Source of the DNA: Bacillota bacterium
Lineage (GTDB): Bacteria > Bacillota_A > Clostridia > Peptostreptococcales > Anaerovoracaceae
Length of the DNA stretch: 16,043 nt
Assembly (NCBI GenBank): GCA_017457585.1
Contig: JAFTHD010000240.1
Location: 1-16,043 of the forward strand
Reading direction: 5' to 3'
A program made the translations under genes and the position numbers. Below, piece by piece: positions 6,814-14,430 of this stretch (positions are counted from its first letter, which is position 1; every line of letters begins with the position of its first letter). Under the pieces are notes generated by a model. That model had not been told where the DNA came from and ran no database searches. It saw only the letters and a list, made by a program, of their open reading frames with translations.

Positions 6814-9800
6814 ATGAAAGAACGTTTCGCTGCATTTCTGGTGGCAAAGAGCAAGGCCATACTGATGGTTTTCATCGTGCTTGCCCTCATTTGCGCTGCC
6901 CTAATTCCAAAAGTCAATGTTAACCGAGATATGACAAAATATCTTCCTCGGGATTCTGACATGCGCCACGGCATGGATCTCATGGAGACGGAATTCGGCA
7001 GCGAAACATCCAGTTCTCTCAAAATAATGTTCGGAGACCTTCAGACGAAGCAGGAGAAAGAGACGGTCAAGAAGGAACTGGCGTCTCTCCCCTACGCTGA
7101 ATCGGTAGACTACGAACCGTCGGATCCTGACTACAACAAGGACGGCTACACCCTTTACGTCGTGAATTCCGACTACGAGCAGTACTCAGAGGAAGCGAAA
7201 TCCATCTGGCTCAATGTCAAAGAAACCTATGAAGACGCTCACGAGATCGCTTTGGGCGGAACCATCAACAGCGCCAATGAATCGGGACTTCCCGTCTGGA
7301 TCGCCGCAAGCGCTATCGTCTTGATATTCCTCATCATATGGGTAATGGCAAATTCCTGGATCGAGCCGGTGGCATTCCTCGTCACCGTGGCGATCGCCGT
7401 GCTCATCAACATGGGTACGTACATCTTCTTTCCGAGCATTTCAAAAATTACATTCGGAATCGTTGCAATCCTGCAGCTTGCCCTGAGCATGGACTATTCC
7501 ATCATGTTGCTGAACAGGTACAGGCAGCAGCGTTCCTTAACGGAAGATAAGAGACAGGCTATGCGAGACGCACTCAGCCTGTCTTTTGGCGCAATTACGG
7601 GAAGTTCACTGACCACCTTCGCAGGGCTTCTCGCCCTTCTCTTCATGAGCTTCACCATCGGAGCGGACATCGGTCTTGCGCTGGCAAAAGGCGTCATCAT
7701 CAGCCTTATTGCGATTTTTACCGTCATGCCGGCAATGCTCCTCGCCATCGACTCCCTCATGCTGCGCACCGTCAAGCGCACCATTCCTACGGATTTTCCG
7801 AAGTTCAGCAACTTTCAGTATAAGTTCAGAACCCCTATCACCCTGCTCTTCGCAGGCATCTTTATCGCCGGATTCATGATCAGAAGCGGCGTGGATTTCT
7901 CCTACGCTCAGTACGGTTCTGAAGACAAAATCGAAGATGTGTTCGGGAGAGACAACACCATCGTTATGATGTACAACGAAAAGGATGGAGAGGCTGCCGC
8001 AAAGCTTGCGGAGTCCCTCGATAGTCGCAGCGACGTAAACAGCGCCATGTGCTACGAGAGTACCCTCGGCAAGCTGCGCACCGCCGATGATATGAAGGAC
8101 TTCATCGAGGACATGAGAGACGAAAACGACTCTGATTCGAATGTCAGCGACAGGAACTTCAGTCTTTCCATGGTAAAGATGATCTACTACGATTATTTCG
8201 ACAGCGACCCTGACTTTACTCTGACGATTCCCGAGTTCGTCTCCTATCTGAGAAATGAAGTCTTCACCGATGATGACTTTGGCAACACAATTGACGAGGA
8301 TATGAGAAGCAAGATCGATGACATGGCTAAGTTTACCGACGCGCAAACTTTGACTTCAAAGAAGTCTGCATCAGGTCTCGCAGACTTCTTCGATATGAAG
8401 AAATCTCAGGCTGAACAGCTTCTCCTCTACTACCAGATTAAGGAGAGCAACAAGGATGCCGGCAAGATGACCCTGCCTGCTTTCGTAGACTTCCTTATCG
8501 ATGACGTTTCTAAGGACAAAGATTACGGCGATATGGTGGACAGTTCCGCTCTGAAGCAGCTGAAGTCCATGAAGGTCTTTACAAACAAAAAGAAGATGAC
8601 TTCACCTATTACCTACGCTAAAGCAGCCTCCCTCATCGGCATGGAGGAAGAACAGATGCGCATGCTCTACGTCACTCGCAGTGTCAAAGGTGAAGGCACC
8701 ATGAGCATCGCAGAGCTGGCGGACTGGCTGGGTACCATGTCCTCCGATCCTATGCTGCAGAATCAATTTGGCGGAGATGAAACGGCTCAGCTGATAGCAG
8801 GCCTTTCCCAGATCGGCCAGATGGATCCGTCCGAATACTCGGTTCCCGACATGGCTCAGGCGCTCAGCGGATACGGGATTCCTTTGGACGCATCTACCCT
8901 CGCCCTGGTCTATTCCTACAGAGACGTAACCAGTTCGCCTGACTCTGTCAAATACTCCATACAGTCAACGGTAAATTACCTTCTGAAGGACGAAACTGCA
9001 TCCTCTTCCCTTTCTAAGGATCAGAAGTCTCAGCTTCAGACGTTGAAGAAGATTATAGATACCTCCGTATCCGGCAAAAAACTGTCGGCTTCTAAGATGG
9101 CCGATGTGTTCGGCATGAAGTCCAAGGATGTTCGTAGTCTCTACCTGCTTAACACCTACAAGAACGGGAATACTTCCGGCTGGAAGCTCTCCCCTCAGCA
9201 GTTCGTAAACTTCATTGCAGGAACCATCCTGAAGGACAAAAGTCTCAGCAAGGAAATCGGAAATTCGGCAGAGGACCTTAAGAAGGCTCAGAAGCTTATA
9301 AACAAGGTAGTTTCCGGTGCTGCCTTCACCAGCCACCAGCTTGCAGACTTCTTTGCAGACTTTTCGGATGACATGGATGAGGACTCCCTCACCCTGCTCT
9401 ACGAACTATACGGTTCGTCAAACTACTACGACGAAAGCTGGAAGATGGATCTCATGTCACTCGTTTCCCATCTGGATGGGAACATGGTCAATCGGGATGC
9501 TTTCGCATCAGCTATGGAAGACGACGAGATAAAGGACGTTCACGATATGAAGTCTGACCTTGACGACGCGGCTGAGCTTCTCATGGGTGCGCATTACGGC
9601 AGGATGATGATATCCGCCGATATCCCTGAGGACTCACTGGAGACGAGAGCCTTCATGGATGAACTGACCGCAAACACAGGCACCGCTTTCACGGAAGACA
9701 CCTACCTGATCGGCAGCACCCCTCTGGCCTACGAAATGTCAAAGACCTTCCATTCGGAGCTGAACAGGATCACGATTATAACGGCTCTCTTCATACTGTT

Positions 9801-10269
9801 TATCGTGCTCCTCACCTTCAGAAGGCTGCTGACGCCTGTGATACTGGTGCTCATCATCCAGTGCGCCGTATTCATGACCATGAGCGTGCTCAACATCCTG
9901 CACGTGGATATGAACTATCTGGCTCTGCTCATCGTTCAGAGCATCATGATGGGCGCAACCATCGATTACGCCATCATCTACTCCACTTACTACGTGGAGA
10001 GCAGAAATAAACTTCCTGTTAAGGAGGCTATACGTGCTTCTTACAAGGGATCCCTTCAGACGATCCTCACCTCTGCTACCATACTCATCGCCGCCGTAGG
10101 CGTACTCAGCTTCGCCTTCAGCGAACCGGCGACGAGGCAGATATGCAGGATTCTGTCCCTGGGATGCCTCATCGCCACCGTGCTTGTCATCTTCATACTG
10201 CCGGGCATACTCGCCCTCTGCGACAGGTTCGTAGCAAACCCGAAGAAGGATACAAAGAAGGAAGTTTAA
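6814..10269 (+). CDS. RND/MMPL transporter with a long repeat-containing second loop, in the rib operon
   Basis: This 1151-residue membrane protein has a duplicated RND plan: segment 14-32, membrane block 160-312, segment 341-358, and a second block 985-1135. The membrane acidic motifs are SMDYSIM at 225-231 and ATIDYAI at 1048-1054, matching the exporter at 1-2120. The loop between the halves is about 625 residues, against about 150 in that exporter, and contains the tandem repeats at 8221-9573. It is therefore expected on the outer face, where it could bind a substrate, envelope component or partner. The gene begins 20 nt after ribH with no terminator or promoter visible between, so it is probably under FMN riboswitch control. 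Its ribosome binding site is weak (AAAGA). A flavin-related role is only an inference from position. Confidence 0.9.
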   Translation: MKERFAAFLVAKSKAILMVFIVLALICAALIPKVNVNRDMTKYLPRDSDMRHGMDLMETEFGSETSSSLKIMFGDLQTKQEKETVKKELASLPYAESVDYEPSDPDYNKDGYTLYVVNSDYEQYSEEAKSIWLNVKETYEDAHEIALGGTINSANESGLPVWIAASAIVLIFLIIWVMANSWIEPVAFLVTVAIAVLINMGTYIFFPSISKITFGIVAILQLALSMDYSIMLLNRYRQQRSLTEDKRQAMRDALSLSFGAITGSSLTTFAGLLALLFMSFTIGADIGLALAKGVIISLIAIFTVMPAMLLAIDSLMLRTVKRTIPTDFPKFSNFQYKFRTPITLLFAGIFIAGFMIRSGVDFSYAQYGSEDKIEDVFGRDNTIVMMYNEKDGEAAAKLAESLDSRSDVNSAMCYESTLGKLRTADDMKDFIEDMRDENDSDSNVSDRNFSLSMVKMIYYDYFDSDPDFTLTIPEFVSYLRNEVFTDDDFGNTIDEDMRSKIDDMAKFTDAQTLTSKKSASGLADFFDMKKSQAEQLLLYYQIKESNKDAGKMTLPAFVDFLIDDVSKDKDYGDMVDSSALKQLKSMKVFTNKKKMTSPITYAKAASLIGMEEEQMRMLYVTRSVKGEGTMSIAELADWLGTMSSDPMLQNQFGGDETAQLIAGLSQIGQMDPSEYSVPDMAQALSGYGIPLDASTLALVYSYRDVTSSPDSVKYSIQSTVNYLLKDETASSSLSKDQKSQLQTLKKIIDTSVSGKKLSASKMADVFGMKSKDVRSLYLLNTYKNGNTSGWKLSPQQFVNFIAGTILKDKSLSKEIGNSAEDLKKAQKLINKVVSGAAFTSHQLADFFADFSDDMDEDSLTLLYELYGSSNYYDESWKMDLMSLVSHLDGNMVNRDAFASAMEDDEIKDVHDMKSDLDDAAELLMGAHYGRMMISADIPEDSLETRAFMDELTANTGTAFTEDTYLIGSTPLAYEMSKTFHSELNRITIITALFILFIVLLTFRRLLTPVILVLIIQCAVFMTMSVLNILHVDMNYLALLIVQSIMMGATIDYAIIYSTYYVESRNKLPVKEAIRASYKGSLQTILTSATILIAAVGVLSFAFSEPATRQICRILSLGCLIATVLVIFILPGILALCDRFVANPKKDTKKEV
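8221..9573 (+). repeat. Six degenerate ~80-residue repeats in the RND transporter loop
   Basis: Residues 470-920 of the transporter divide into units that start near residues 470, 552, 630, 714, 792 and 878, at intervals of 78, 84, 82 and similar. Each opens with a pattern like LTIPEFVSYL, MTLPAFVDFL, MSIAELADWL, YSIQSTVNYL, LSPQQFVNFI or MDLMSLVSHL. In the middle comes a segment such as GLADFFDM, AASLIGM, KMADVFGM or QLADFFADF, and near the end an LLLYY, RMLYV, LALVY, RSLYL or LTLLY block. The sixth unit is partial. A half unit with KMIYYDYF may precede the first, at about 450-468. The composition predicts mostly helices with acidic linkers. Divergence is high, so DNA-level repetition is not obvious. 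Confidence 0.75.
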
Positions 10270-10294
10270 TCATGAAAAATCATGACAAGTAAAA

Positions 10295-10322
10295 ACAGCC
10301 AGTGGTATATTCCGCTGGCTGT
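10295..10322. terminator. Intergenic terminator hairpin, strongest for minus-strand transcripts
   Basis: ACAGCCAGTGG (10295-10305) pairs with CCGCTGGCTGT (10312-10322) as an 11-bp stem with one G-U pair and a 6-nt loop. On the minus strand it is followed by five T, so it is a good terminator for the operon ending at 10446. It lies 25 nt after the transporter stop and could also end the rib operon, although no T-run follows on the plus strand. Confidence 0.75.
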
Positions 10323-10393
10323 AAATACATGATGTGTAAGTTCATGTATTTAAGGAGTGTATGTTTGGAGTGTGTCTTATATGAATGTATAAG
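10323..10393. repeat. Two further hairpins in the convergent intergenic region
   Basis: AAATACATG (10323-10331) and CATGTATTT (10343-10351) form a 9-bp stem with an 11-nt loop directly after the terminator. CTTATA (10376-10381) and TATAAG (10388-10393) form a second, weak AT stem. They lie between convergent operons and may be relics or secondary terminators. No gene is apparent between 10270 and 10445. Confidence 0.45.
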
Positions 10394-10445
10394 ATTTTGA
10401 AGTAAACTTGTATTTGTATTTTTATAGTTTGTCTGTAAGTATATT

Positions 10446-11168
10446 CTACTTAAGCAGCTCGTTTATGAGCTCCTGTGCCGTTTCCTCATCGGCACCATCT
10501 CCTTCTATGGGATCTGTGCGCCTGATGTCATCCATATGGAAGCCGTAGTAAAGTCTGAACATATTCAACCTTCTCACTGTATCTTCCATCTGATTTCCCG
10601 GTCTGTATTTCACGATCATCTCTGCGATCTTTTGGATTGCCTCGTCTGTATCACCTTCGTGCTCCATTGCATACGCTGTGATGTAAGGAATGTTGAAACT
10701 ATCGGTAAGTTTGCTCAGCGCATATGCTCCGGCAAGCTGCATTCTGGTGCAGGCGTTGAGCCAGTCAGCCACAATCTGAAGCCTGTCTTCCATCTCTTCC
10801 TTCGTTCCGAAGACCTTCTCCCATTCTGAGACCACATCTTCATCGCTATACGGGCACTTGAAGGTCCAGTCCCTATCAGGGCTGTTCATAAGGCTGCCGA
10901 TTATCATCAGCAGGATCTGTCTCATGTCCATACCGATGAATTTGTCCAGAAGATTGTAGTGCCAGCAGAGAATCGAATCGTTGTTTTCAAAAGTTATGCC
11001 GTTTTCTGAAATATCCTTGAGAAAGGCGTCCGCAAGCTCCTCATATCCTGTGGTGATGGCTGTTCCGCCAGGTGACGTCATGACCTTATCACCATCTGTG
11101 AGGATGAACCTTCCCTCCTCCAACTGAATCTGAAAGTTTGTTCCTTCCGCTCTTTTAACAGTACTCAT
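10446..11168 (-). CDS. Uncharacterised 240-residue protein, last gene of transporter operon
   Basis: I do not recognise this protein. It is soluble, with no signal peptide or membrane segment, and acidic. Residues 12-60 look like short strands followed by a helix (EEGRFILTDGDKVM, then YEELADAFLKDI). Residues 125-180 look helical, with aromatic and cysteine positions (WLNACTRM, SFNIPYITAYAM). The last 25 residues are acidic and probably flexible. The layout, a short strand-rich start with an LA..L helix followed by a helical C-terminal half, faintly recalls ATP12-type assembly chaperones, but I would not assign that without a profile search. AGGAGGGG precedes the ATG at 11168. It follows the MetS-like gene by 121 nt, separated by a strong 13-bp hairpin, so its expression may differ from that of the transporter. 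Confidence 0.85.
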   Translation of the reverse strand: MSTVKRAEGTNFQIQLEEGRFILTDGDKVMTSPGGTAITTGYEELADAFLKDISENGITFENNDSILCWHYNLLDKFIGMDMRQILLMIIGSLMNSPDRDWTFKCPYSDEDVVSEWEKVFGTKEEMEDRLQIVADWLNACTRMQLAGAYALSKLTDSFNIPYITAYAMEHEGDTDEAIQKIAEMIVKYRPGNQMEDTVRRLNMFRLYYGFHMDDIRRTDPIEGDGADEETAQELINELLK

Positions 11169-11222
11169 AAGTGTCCCCTCCTATTTCCTGTTATCCGTTT
11201 TTCTGCGCTTATTTGGTGTATC

Positions 11223-11254
11223 GTGCAGTTGCAGAACCAAGTCTGCAACTGCAC
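11223..11254 (-). other. Perfect 13-bp intercistronic stem-loop
   Basis: GTGCAGTTGCAGA (11223-11235) and TCTGCAACTGCAC (11242-11254) are perfect inverted repeats with a 6-nt loop. No T-run follows on either strand, so it is not a classical intrinsic terminator. It lies between the MetS-like gene and the 240-residue gene and would be transcribed with them. It may stabilise the upstream mRNA, mark an RNA processing site, or bind a regulator as DNA. Confidence 0.65.
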
Positions 11255-11289
11255 AACACGTGGATCATTAGACGTGAAATCTACTAAAT

Positions 11290-11433
11290 CTAAATCATGT
11301 GATGTTCTTCGAGTTCTTCCAACTCTTCCATCTCTTCGTTTCCCATCTTTATCATCTTGCGGAGAGCCATACCGAGGGTGCCCCATACGCCTCCCAAAAT
11401 GATAATCATCAGTATCATTGCTAAAGGTGTCAT
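11290..11433 (-). CDS. MetS-like small subunit of NSS transporter (47 aa)
   Basis: This 47-codon gene begins at an ATG (11433) 6 nt after GGGAGG and ends at TAG (11290-11292). The peptide has one N-terminal membrane segment (residues 4-23, MTPLAMILMIIILGGVWGTL) followed by a basic patch (RKMIKMG) and an acidic tail rich in EE and EL. That is the usual plan of the tiny proteins encoded directly after bacterial NSS transporters, named for MetS of the Corynebacterium MetPS methionine system, where the small subunit is needed for uptake. It starts 18 nt after the NSS gene. The pairing, spacing and ribosome binding site make it a real gene despite its size. Confidence 0.85.
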   Translation of the reverse strand: MTPLAMILMIIILGGVWGTLGMALRKMIKMGNEEMEELEELEEHHMI

Positions 11434-11451
11434 TTTTCTACCTCCCTTTAC

Positions 11452-12987
11452 TTAATGCTGCGTTGAGAATCCGTTATCCTGAGGCTCTGAGAAGTTTTCT
11501 CCGTCGAATACCATCGGCGATGTGGTCTTGTATACCCACTTGTTTGCAAGTGCGAATATGATTGACAAAACGCCAAGCTGAATAACGTAGGTTCCGAGAG
11601 ACTCAACTCTGAACAGGCTGTACCAGTGAGGATCTGTCAATACCGAACCTGCACTGAAGTAAATGATGATTACCAGGTAGAGGACTGGTGTAATGTATAT
11701 TGCACATGTCCACCACTTAGGGAATACGAGTCCTGTATACGGGTTGTTGATAAATGTTTTTCGCATCTTCTCCGCACCGTATTTGATGAATGCGATGCAA
11801 CTGAAGCCACATCCGAATACCATACCCATACCTACTACGAAGTCCTGATTTGCGAAGAAATCCAGTGACCATGCGGATGGTATACCTACGAGGATAATCA
11901 GTCCGCCGCCGATGATCGCACACTTCTTAGGACTGAATCCGATGTCAGCCAGCGGCTGATAGAGTATGGATATGATCGCTATCTGAGTAGTGATGGATGC
12001 ACAAAGGAGTGCGATCCAGAAGAGTGCTGCGAAGAGTCTTCCGCCAGGAAGCGTTTCGAATACGCCGGTAAGTGCGATAAATGCAAGGCCGTTGTTGCCT
12101 GACGCACAGTAGTCCAGTGCAACCTGCTGTCCGTATACCGAGAACAGTGCCGGAATTATAGCGAGGGTTGCAAGGAGCGCCACGCTCATGTCACCAAAGG
12201 CCTGTACGCTCTCGGTGATAACAGCGTCCGACTTTGTCTTGGAGTACACGCCGTAGGCTATGCATATGGCCCAACCAGGTCCTGCAGACCAGAGTGCCTG
12301 AATCAGCGCTTCTCTCCATACCGTAACGTTTGCCAGGTTAGCAGGGTCGATATCGAACAGGAAGTTTGCTCCTGCAGATGCTCCCGGAAGTGTAACGCTT
12401 CTTCCTGCTATGATCAGCAGACAGAAGAACAGAATCGGAAGCAGGAACTTAACCGACTTCTCGATACCGCCGATGCCTTTGTAAGCACCGTATGCGCAAA
12501 TCATCTGAAGCAGGATGAACAGTATGACTACGATCGGGTTATGGTTGGCGACTGACTCAAACAGTCCTGCCTTGTCCTCTACGAAGGCCTGTCCCGTAAT
12601 CGACAGGAAGAGATAGTATGCGATCCATGCAACTACTACAACGTAGTATGCAGCGCATATGATTACTACCCACCATACGAAGGATCCCATCCATGTACCC
12701 TTCAGGGAGTTTTTCCATACTCCGTTTACCTTCTTACCCATGAAGTCACGAAATGCTCCCGGGGTTCCTTTTCTCGTGGCTCTTCCCATACAATGTTCGC
12801 CGATCATTACAGGAAGGATCAGGCAAACCATGATTGCCACGTAAGCGATGATAAATGCCGCACCACCGTTCGTTGCAGCGACTCTCGGGCACCTCCAGAT
12901 GTTACCGGTTCCTACAGAAGCTGCGATCAGCGAGATGGCCAGCATGAGAGGGCTTGAAAAGCCTGCAGATTGTTTTTTCTCTCCCAT
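11452..12987 (-). CDS. NSS-family sodium-dependent amino acid / amine transporter
   Basis: This 511-residue protein belongs to the neurotransmitter:sodium symporter (LeuT-fold) family. The unwound first helix with its sodium and substrate site is at 23-50: ASVGTGNIWRCP followed by NGGAAF. The sixth-helix motif WSAGPGWAICIAYG is at 233-246. Eleven or twelve hydrophobic segments can be counted. It imports a solute with sodium; candidates are amino acids, beta-amino acids or amines. The AGGAGG site lies 7 nt before the ATG at 12987. It is 45 nt downstream of the eutH-like gene and directly upstream of the MetS-like small gene, the expected two-component arrangement. The substrate cannot be read from the motif alone; the ammonia-lyase-like gene upstream hints at a beta-amino acid. 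Confidence 0.93.
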   Translation of the reverse strand: MGEKKQSAGFSSPLMLAISLIAASVGTGNIWRCPRVAATNGGAAFIIAYVAIMVCLILPVMIGEHCMGRATRKGTPGAFRDFMGKKVNGVWKNSLKGTWMGSFVWWVVIICAAYYVVVVAWIAYYLFLSITGQAFVEDKAGLFESVANHNPIVVILFILLQMICAYGAYKGIGGIEKSVKFLLPILFFCLLIIAGRSVTLPGASAGANFLFDIDPANLANVTVWREALIQALWSAGPGWAICIAYGVYSKTKSDAVITESVQAFGDMSVALLATLAIIPALFSVYGQQVALDYCASGNNGLAFIALTGVFETLPGGRLFAALFWIALLCASITTQIAIISILYQPLADIGFSPKKCAIIGGGLIILVGIPSAWSLDFFANQDFVVGMGMVFGCGFSCIAFIKYGAEKMRKTFINNPYTGLVFPKWWTCAIYITPVLYLVIIIYFSAGSVLTDPHWYSLFRVESLGTYVIQLGVLSIIFALANKWVYKTTSPMVFDGENFSEPQDNGFSTQH

Positions 12988-13032
12988 TTTTTATCCTCCT
13001 CGTTTTCTTTCGATAACTATTAAGTATTCCTT

Positions 13033-14271
13033 CTATTCAGTTATGTCGTTACCCCTTTCATTCTTGTCGTTCTCAATATATATGCCTTCGTCAGCCGTAT
13101 CCTCTGCAGACGCGAACCTTTTCCACATGAAGTTGGCAACGATGAGTGCCGTGATTCCTCCCGTGAACTTGGCGATTATGTTTGGCAGTATCATCTGCTG
13201 ATCTGCGTTTGCAACGAATCCCAGATGATCCCCCAGAACGAATGCAGCGGATACCGTGAACGCACAGTTCATAATCTTGCCCTTGGTGTTCATATCCTTC
13301 ATCATCTGAAATGCCAGGATATTGTTTGCCAGGTTTGCTATCAGCCCTATCATGCTCGTCTCGTTCATGCCGAACTTTGTCCCGAGCCTTGCAATAGGTG
13401 CGCTGAACTTTTTGTTTATGAAGGCCACCATAGGGAATGCACCGATAAGAACGATAGCTATGCCTCCGATTACGGAGATACCTTCTTCCAGCGGTACGAT
13501 CCCTTCCGCGTTCGGTTCTACCATAACGTGGAACAGTGGCAGTCTAAGACCTGTCAGGTACTGGAATACAGCCAGCATGGTTCCGCACGTAACTAAAGCC
13601 GTCACGCCTTTGCCGAAGGCGAGAAATCCTTTTAGCATGGCGTTCTGCTTGTACACGAGTCCGATGATGATCAGTATTGCGAACACCGCCACGGGAATCG
13701 TGTTCATGATTACGTCTTTCCATGTGAGATCCCAGCCCATGAGTATCATCATGGCTCCTCCAGCGATACAGGCTGCAGGAACGGTTGCAAAACCCAGCAG
13801 CATACCGGAAGCCAGAAACTTTCGATCCTTTTCCTGAATGATCCCAAGTCCAACGGGGATATTGAACACTACGTTGATGCCCATTACAGCGGCGACGATC
13901 ATACCGTTAAAGTATCCCAGCGCCTCCGTATTGGCCAGTTCCTTCGCAAGTGGGAATCCTCCCAGATCCATTCCGATGAAGATGCCGGCAAAGAGAGAGG
14001 GATCTGCACCGATCTTTGAGAATATGCCGCCGATGATGCCACCGAGCACGATCTTTATCACGGGCACGAGCGCGATCATTCCAATCATGGCGATTGCCAG
14101 TGCGCCGAGCGCCTGGAAGCCCTCGTCGTACTTTTCTCCGTAGCCTCTCTTATTCCCTCTTATTTTGTCGATACCTCCCACGAACATGAAGCAAACCATG
14201 ATGAGCATGATTGCCTTGTTTGCGGAGAATTCTGTTATGTATTGATGTAGTGAGCTGTTAAATATATCCAT
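13033..14271 (-). CDS. eutH: EutH-family ethanolamine permease-like protein
   Basis: The 412 residues align along their length, from memory, with the ethanolamine transporter EutH. Recognisable blocks are YDEGFQALGALAIAMIGM (48-65), GMDLGGFPLAKELA (100-113), FNIPVGLGII (136-145), ANLANNILAFQMMKDM (312-327) and NCAFTVSAAFVLGDHLGF (335-352). About ten membrane segments are present, with a charged C-terminal tail after 385. EutH proteins move ethanolamine across the inner membrane. No ethanolamine lyase or microcompartment gene is in the window, so the substrate here may be another small amine. The ATG at 14271 has no convincing Shine-Dalgarno site, but an in-frame TGA lies five codons upstream, so the start cannot be much earlier. 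It lies between the ammonia-lyase-like and NSS genes on one strand. Confidence 0.9.
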   Translation of the reverse strand: MDIFNSSLHQYITEFSANKAIMLIMVCFMFVGGIDKIRGNKRGYGEKYDEGFQALGALAIAMIGMIALVPVIKIVLGGIIGGIFSKIGADPSLFAGIFIGMDLGGFPLAKELANTEALGYFNGMIVAAVMGINVVFNIPVGLGIIQEKDRKFLASGMLLGFATVPAACIAGGAMMILMGWDLTWKDVIMNTIPVAVFAILIIIGLVYKQNAMLKGFLAFGKGVTALVTCGTMLAVFQYLTGLRLPLFHVMVEPNAEGIVPLEEGISVIGGIAIVLIGAFPMVAFINKKFSAPIARLGTKFGMNETSMIGLIANLANNILAFQMMKDMNTKGKIMNCAFTVSAAFVLGDHLGFVANADQQMILPNIIAKFTGGITALIVANFMWKRFASAEDTADEGIYIENDKNERGNDITE

Positions 14272-14304
14272 AGTTGTGTGAAATCAGGTCAGATTAAATC
14301 GCGC

Positions 14305-14341
14305 GGCAGAACGCACCTGAAAGGGACTGGCGCGTTCCGCC
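14305..14341 (-). other. Stem-loop upstream of eutH-like gene
   Basis: GGCAGAACGC (14305-14314) and GCGTTCCGCC (14332-14341) form a 10-bp stem with one G-U pair and a 17-nt loop. It lies 34 nt upstream of the eutH-like ATG in the intercistronic RNA and has no T-run after it. It could be an RNA structure affecting translation of a gene that lacks a clear ribosome binding site. Confidence 0.5.
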
Positions 14342-14385
14342 ATACACCAAGCACAGAATGTGTAAGTGTCCTTCCTTTTGTTACG

Positions 14386-14412
14386 AAAAGGACTGTCGCC
14401 ATCAAGCGACAG
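14386..14412 (-). terminator. Possible weak terminator after ammonia-lyase-like gene
   Basis: On the minus strand GCGACAG's partner CTGTCGC forms a 7-bp stem (14412-14406 with 14399-14393) around a 6-nt loop, followed by TCCTTTT. A second stem, CCTTTT/AAAAGG (14374-14391), overlaps the T-run. This could partly terminate transcription after the enzyme gene, giving it higher expression than the transporters downstream. Confidence 0.5.
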
Positions 14413-14430
14413 CCCATATCGCAGAACCTA

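Noticed and set aside
7252..7260. Acidic DxDxD-like stretches in the RND loop as EF-hands
   Set aside because: Acidic runs such as DENDSDSN occur in the large loop (near residues 437-444), but the 12-residue EF-hand spacing and flanking helices do not recur in the repeats.
7606..8346. 246-codon open frame on the minus strand
   Set aside because: Antisense shadow of the RND transporter, whose membrane and motif pattern is unmistakable.
10361..10384. Seven-codon frame MFGVCLI after an AAGGAG
   Set aside because: Too short and inside a convergent hairpin region with no downstream gene to regulate; probably chance.
13322..13837. 171-codon plus-strand frame over the EutH-like gene
   Set aside because: Antisense shadow; the minus-strand product matches EutH blocks along its length.
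13033..14271. Ethanolamine-utilisation microcompartment locus
   Set aside because: Only the permease-like gene is present; no lyase, shell or EutVW-type regulator is in the window.
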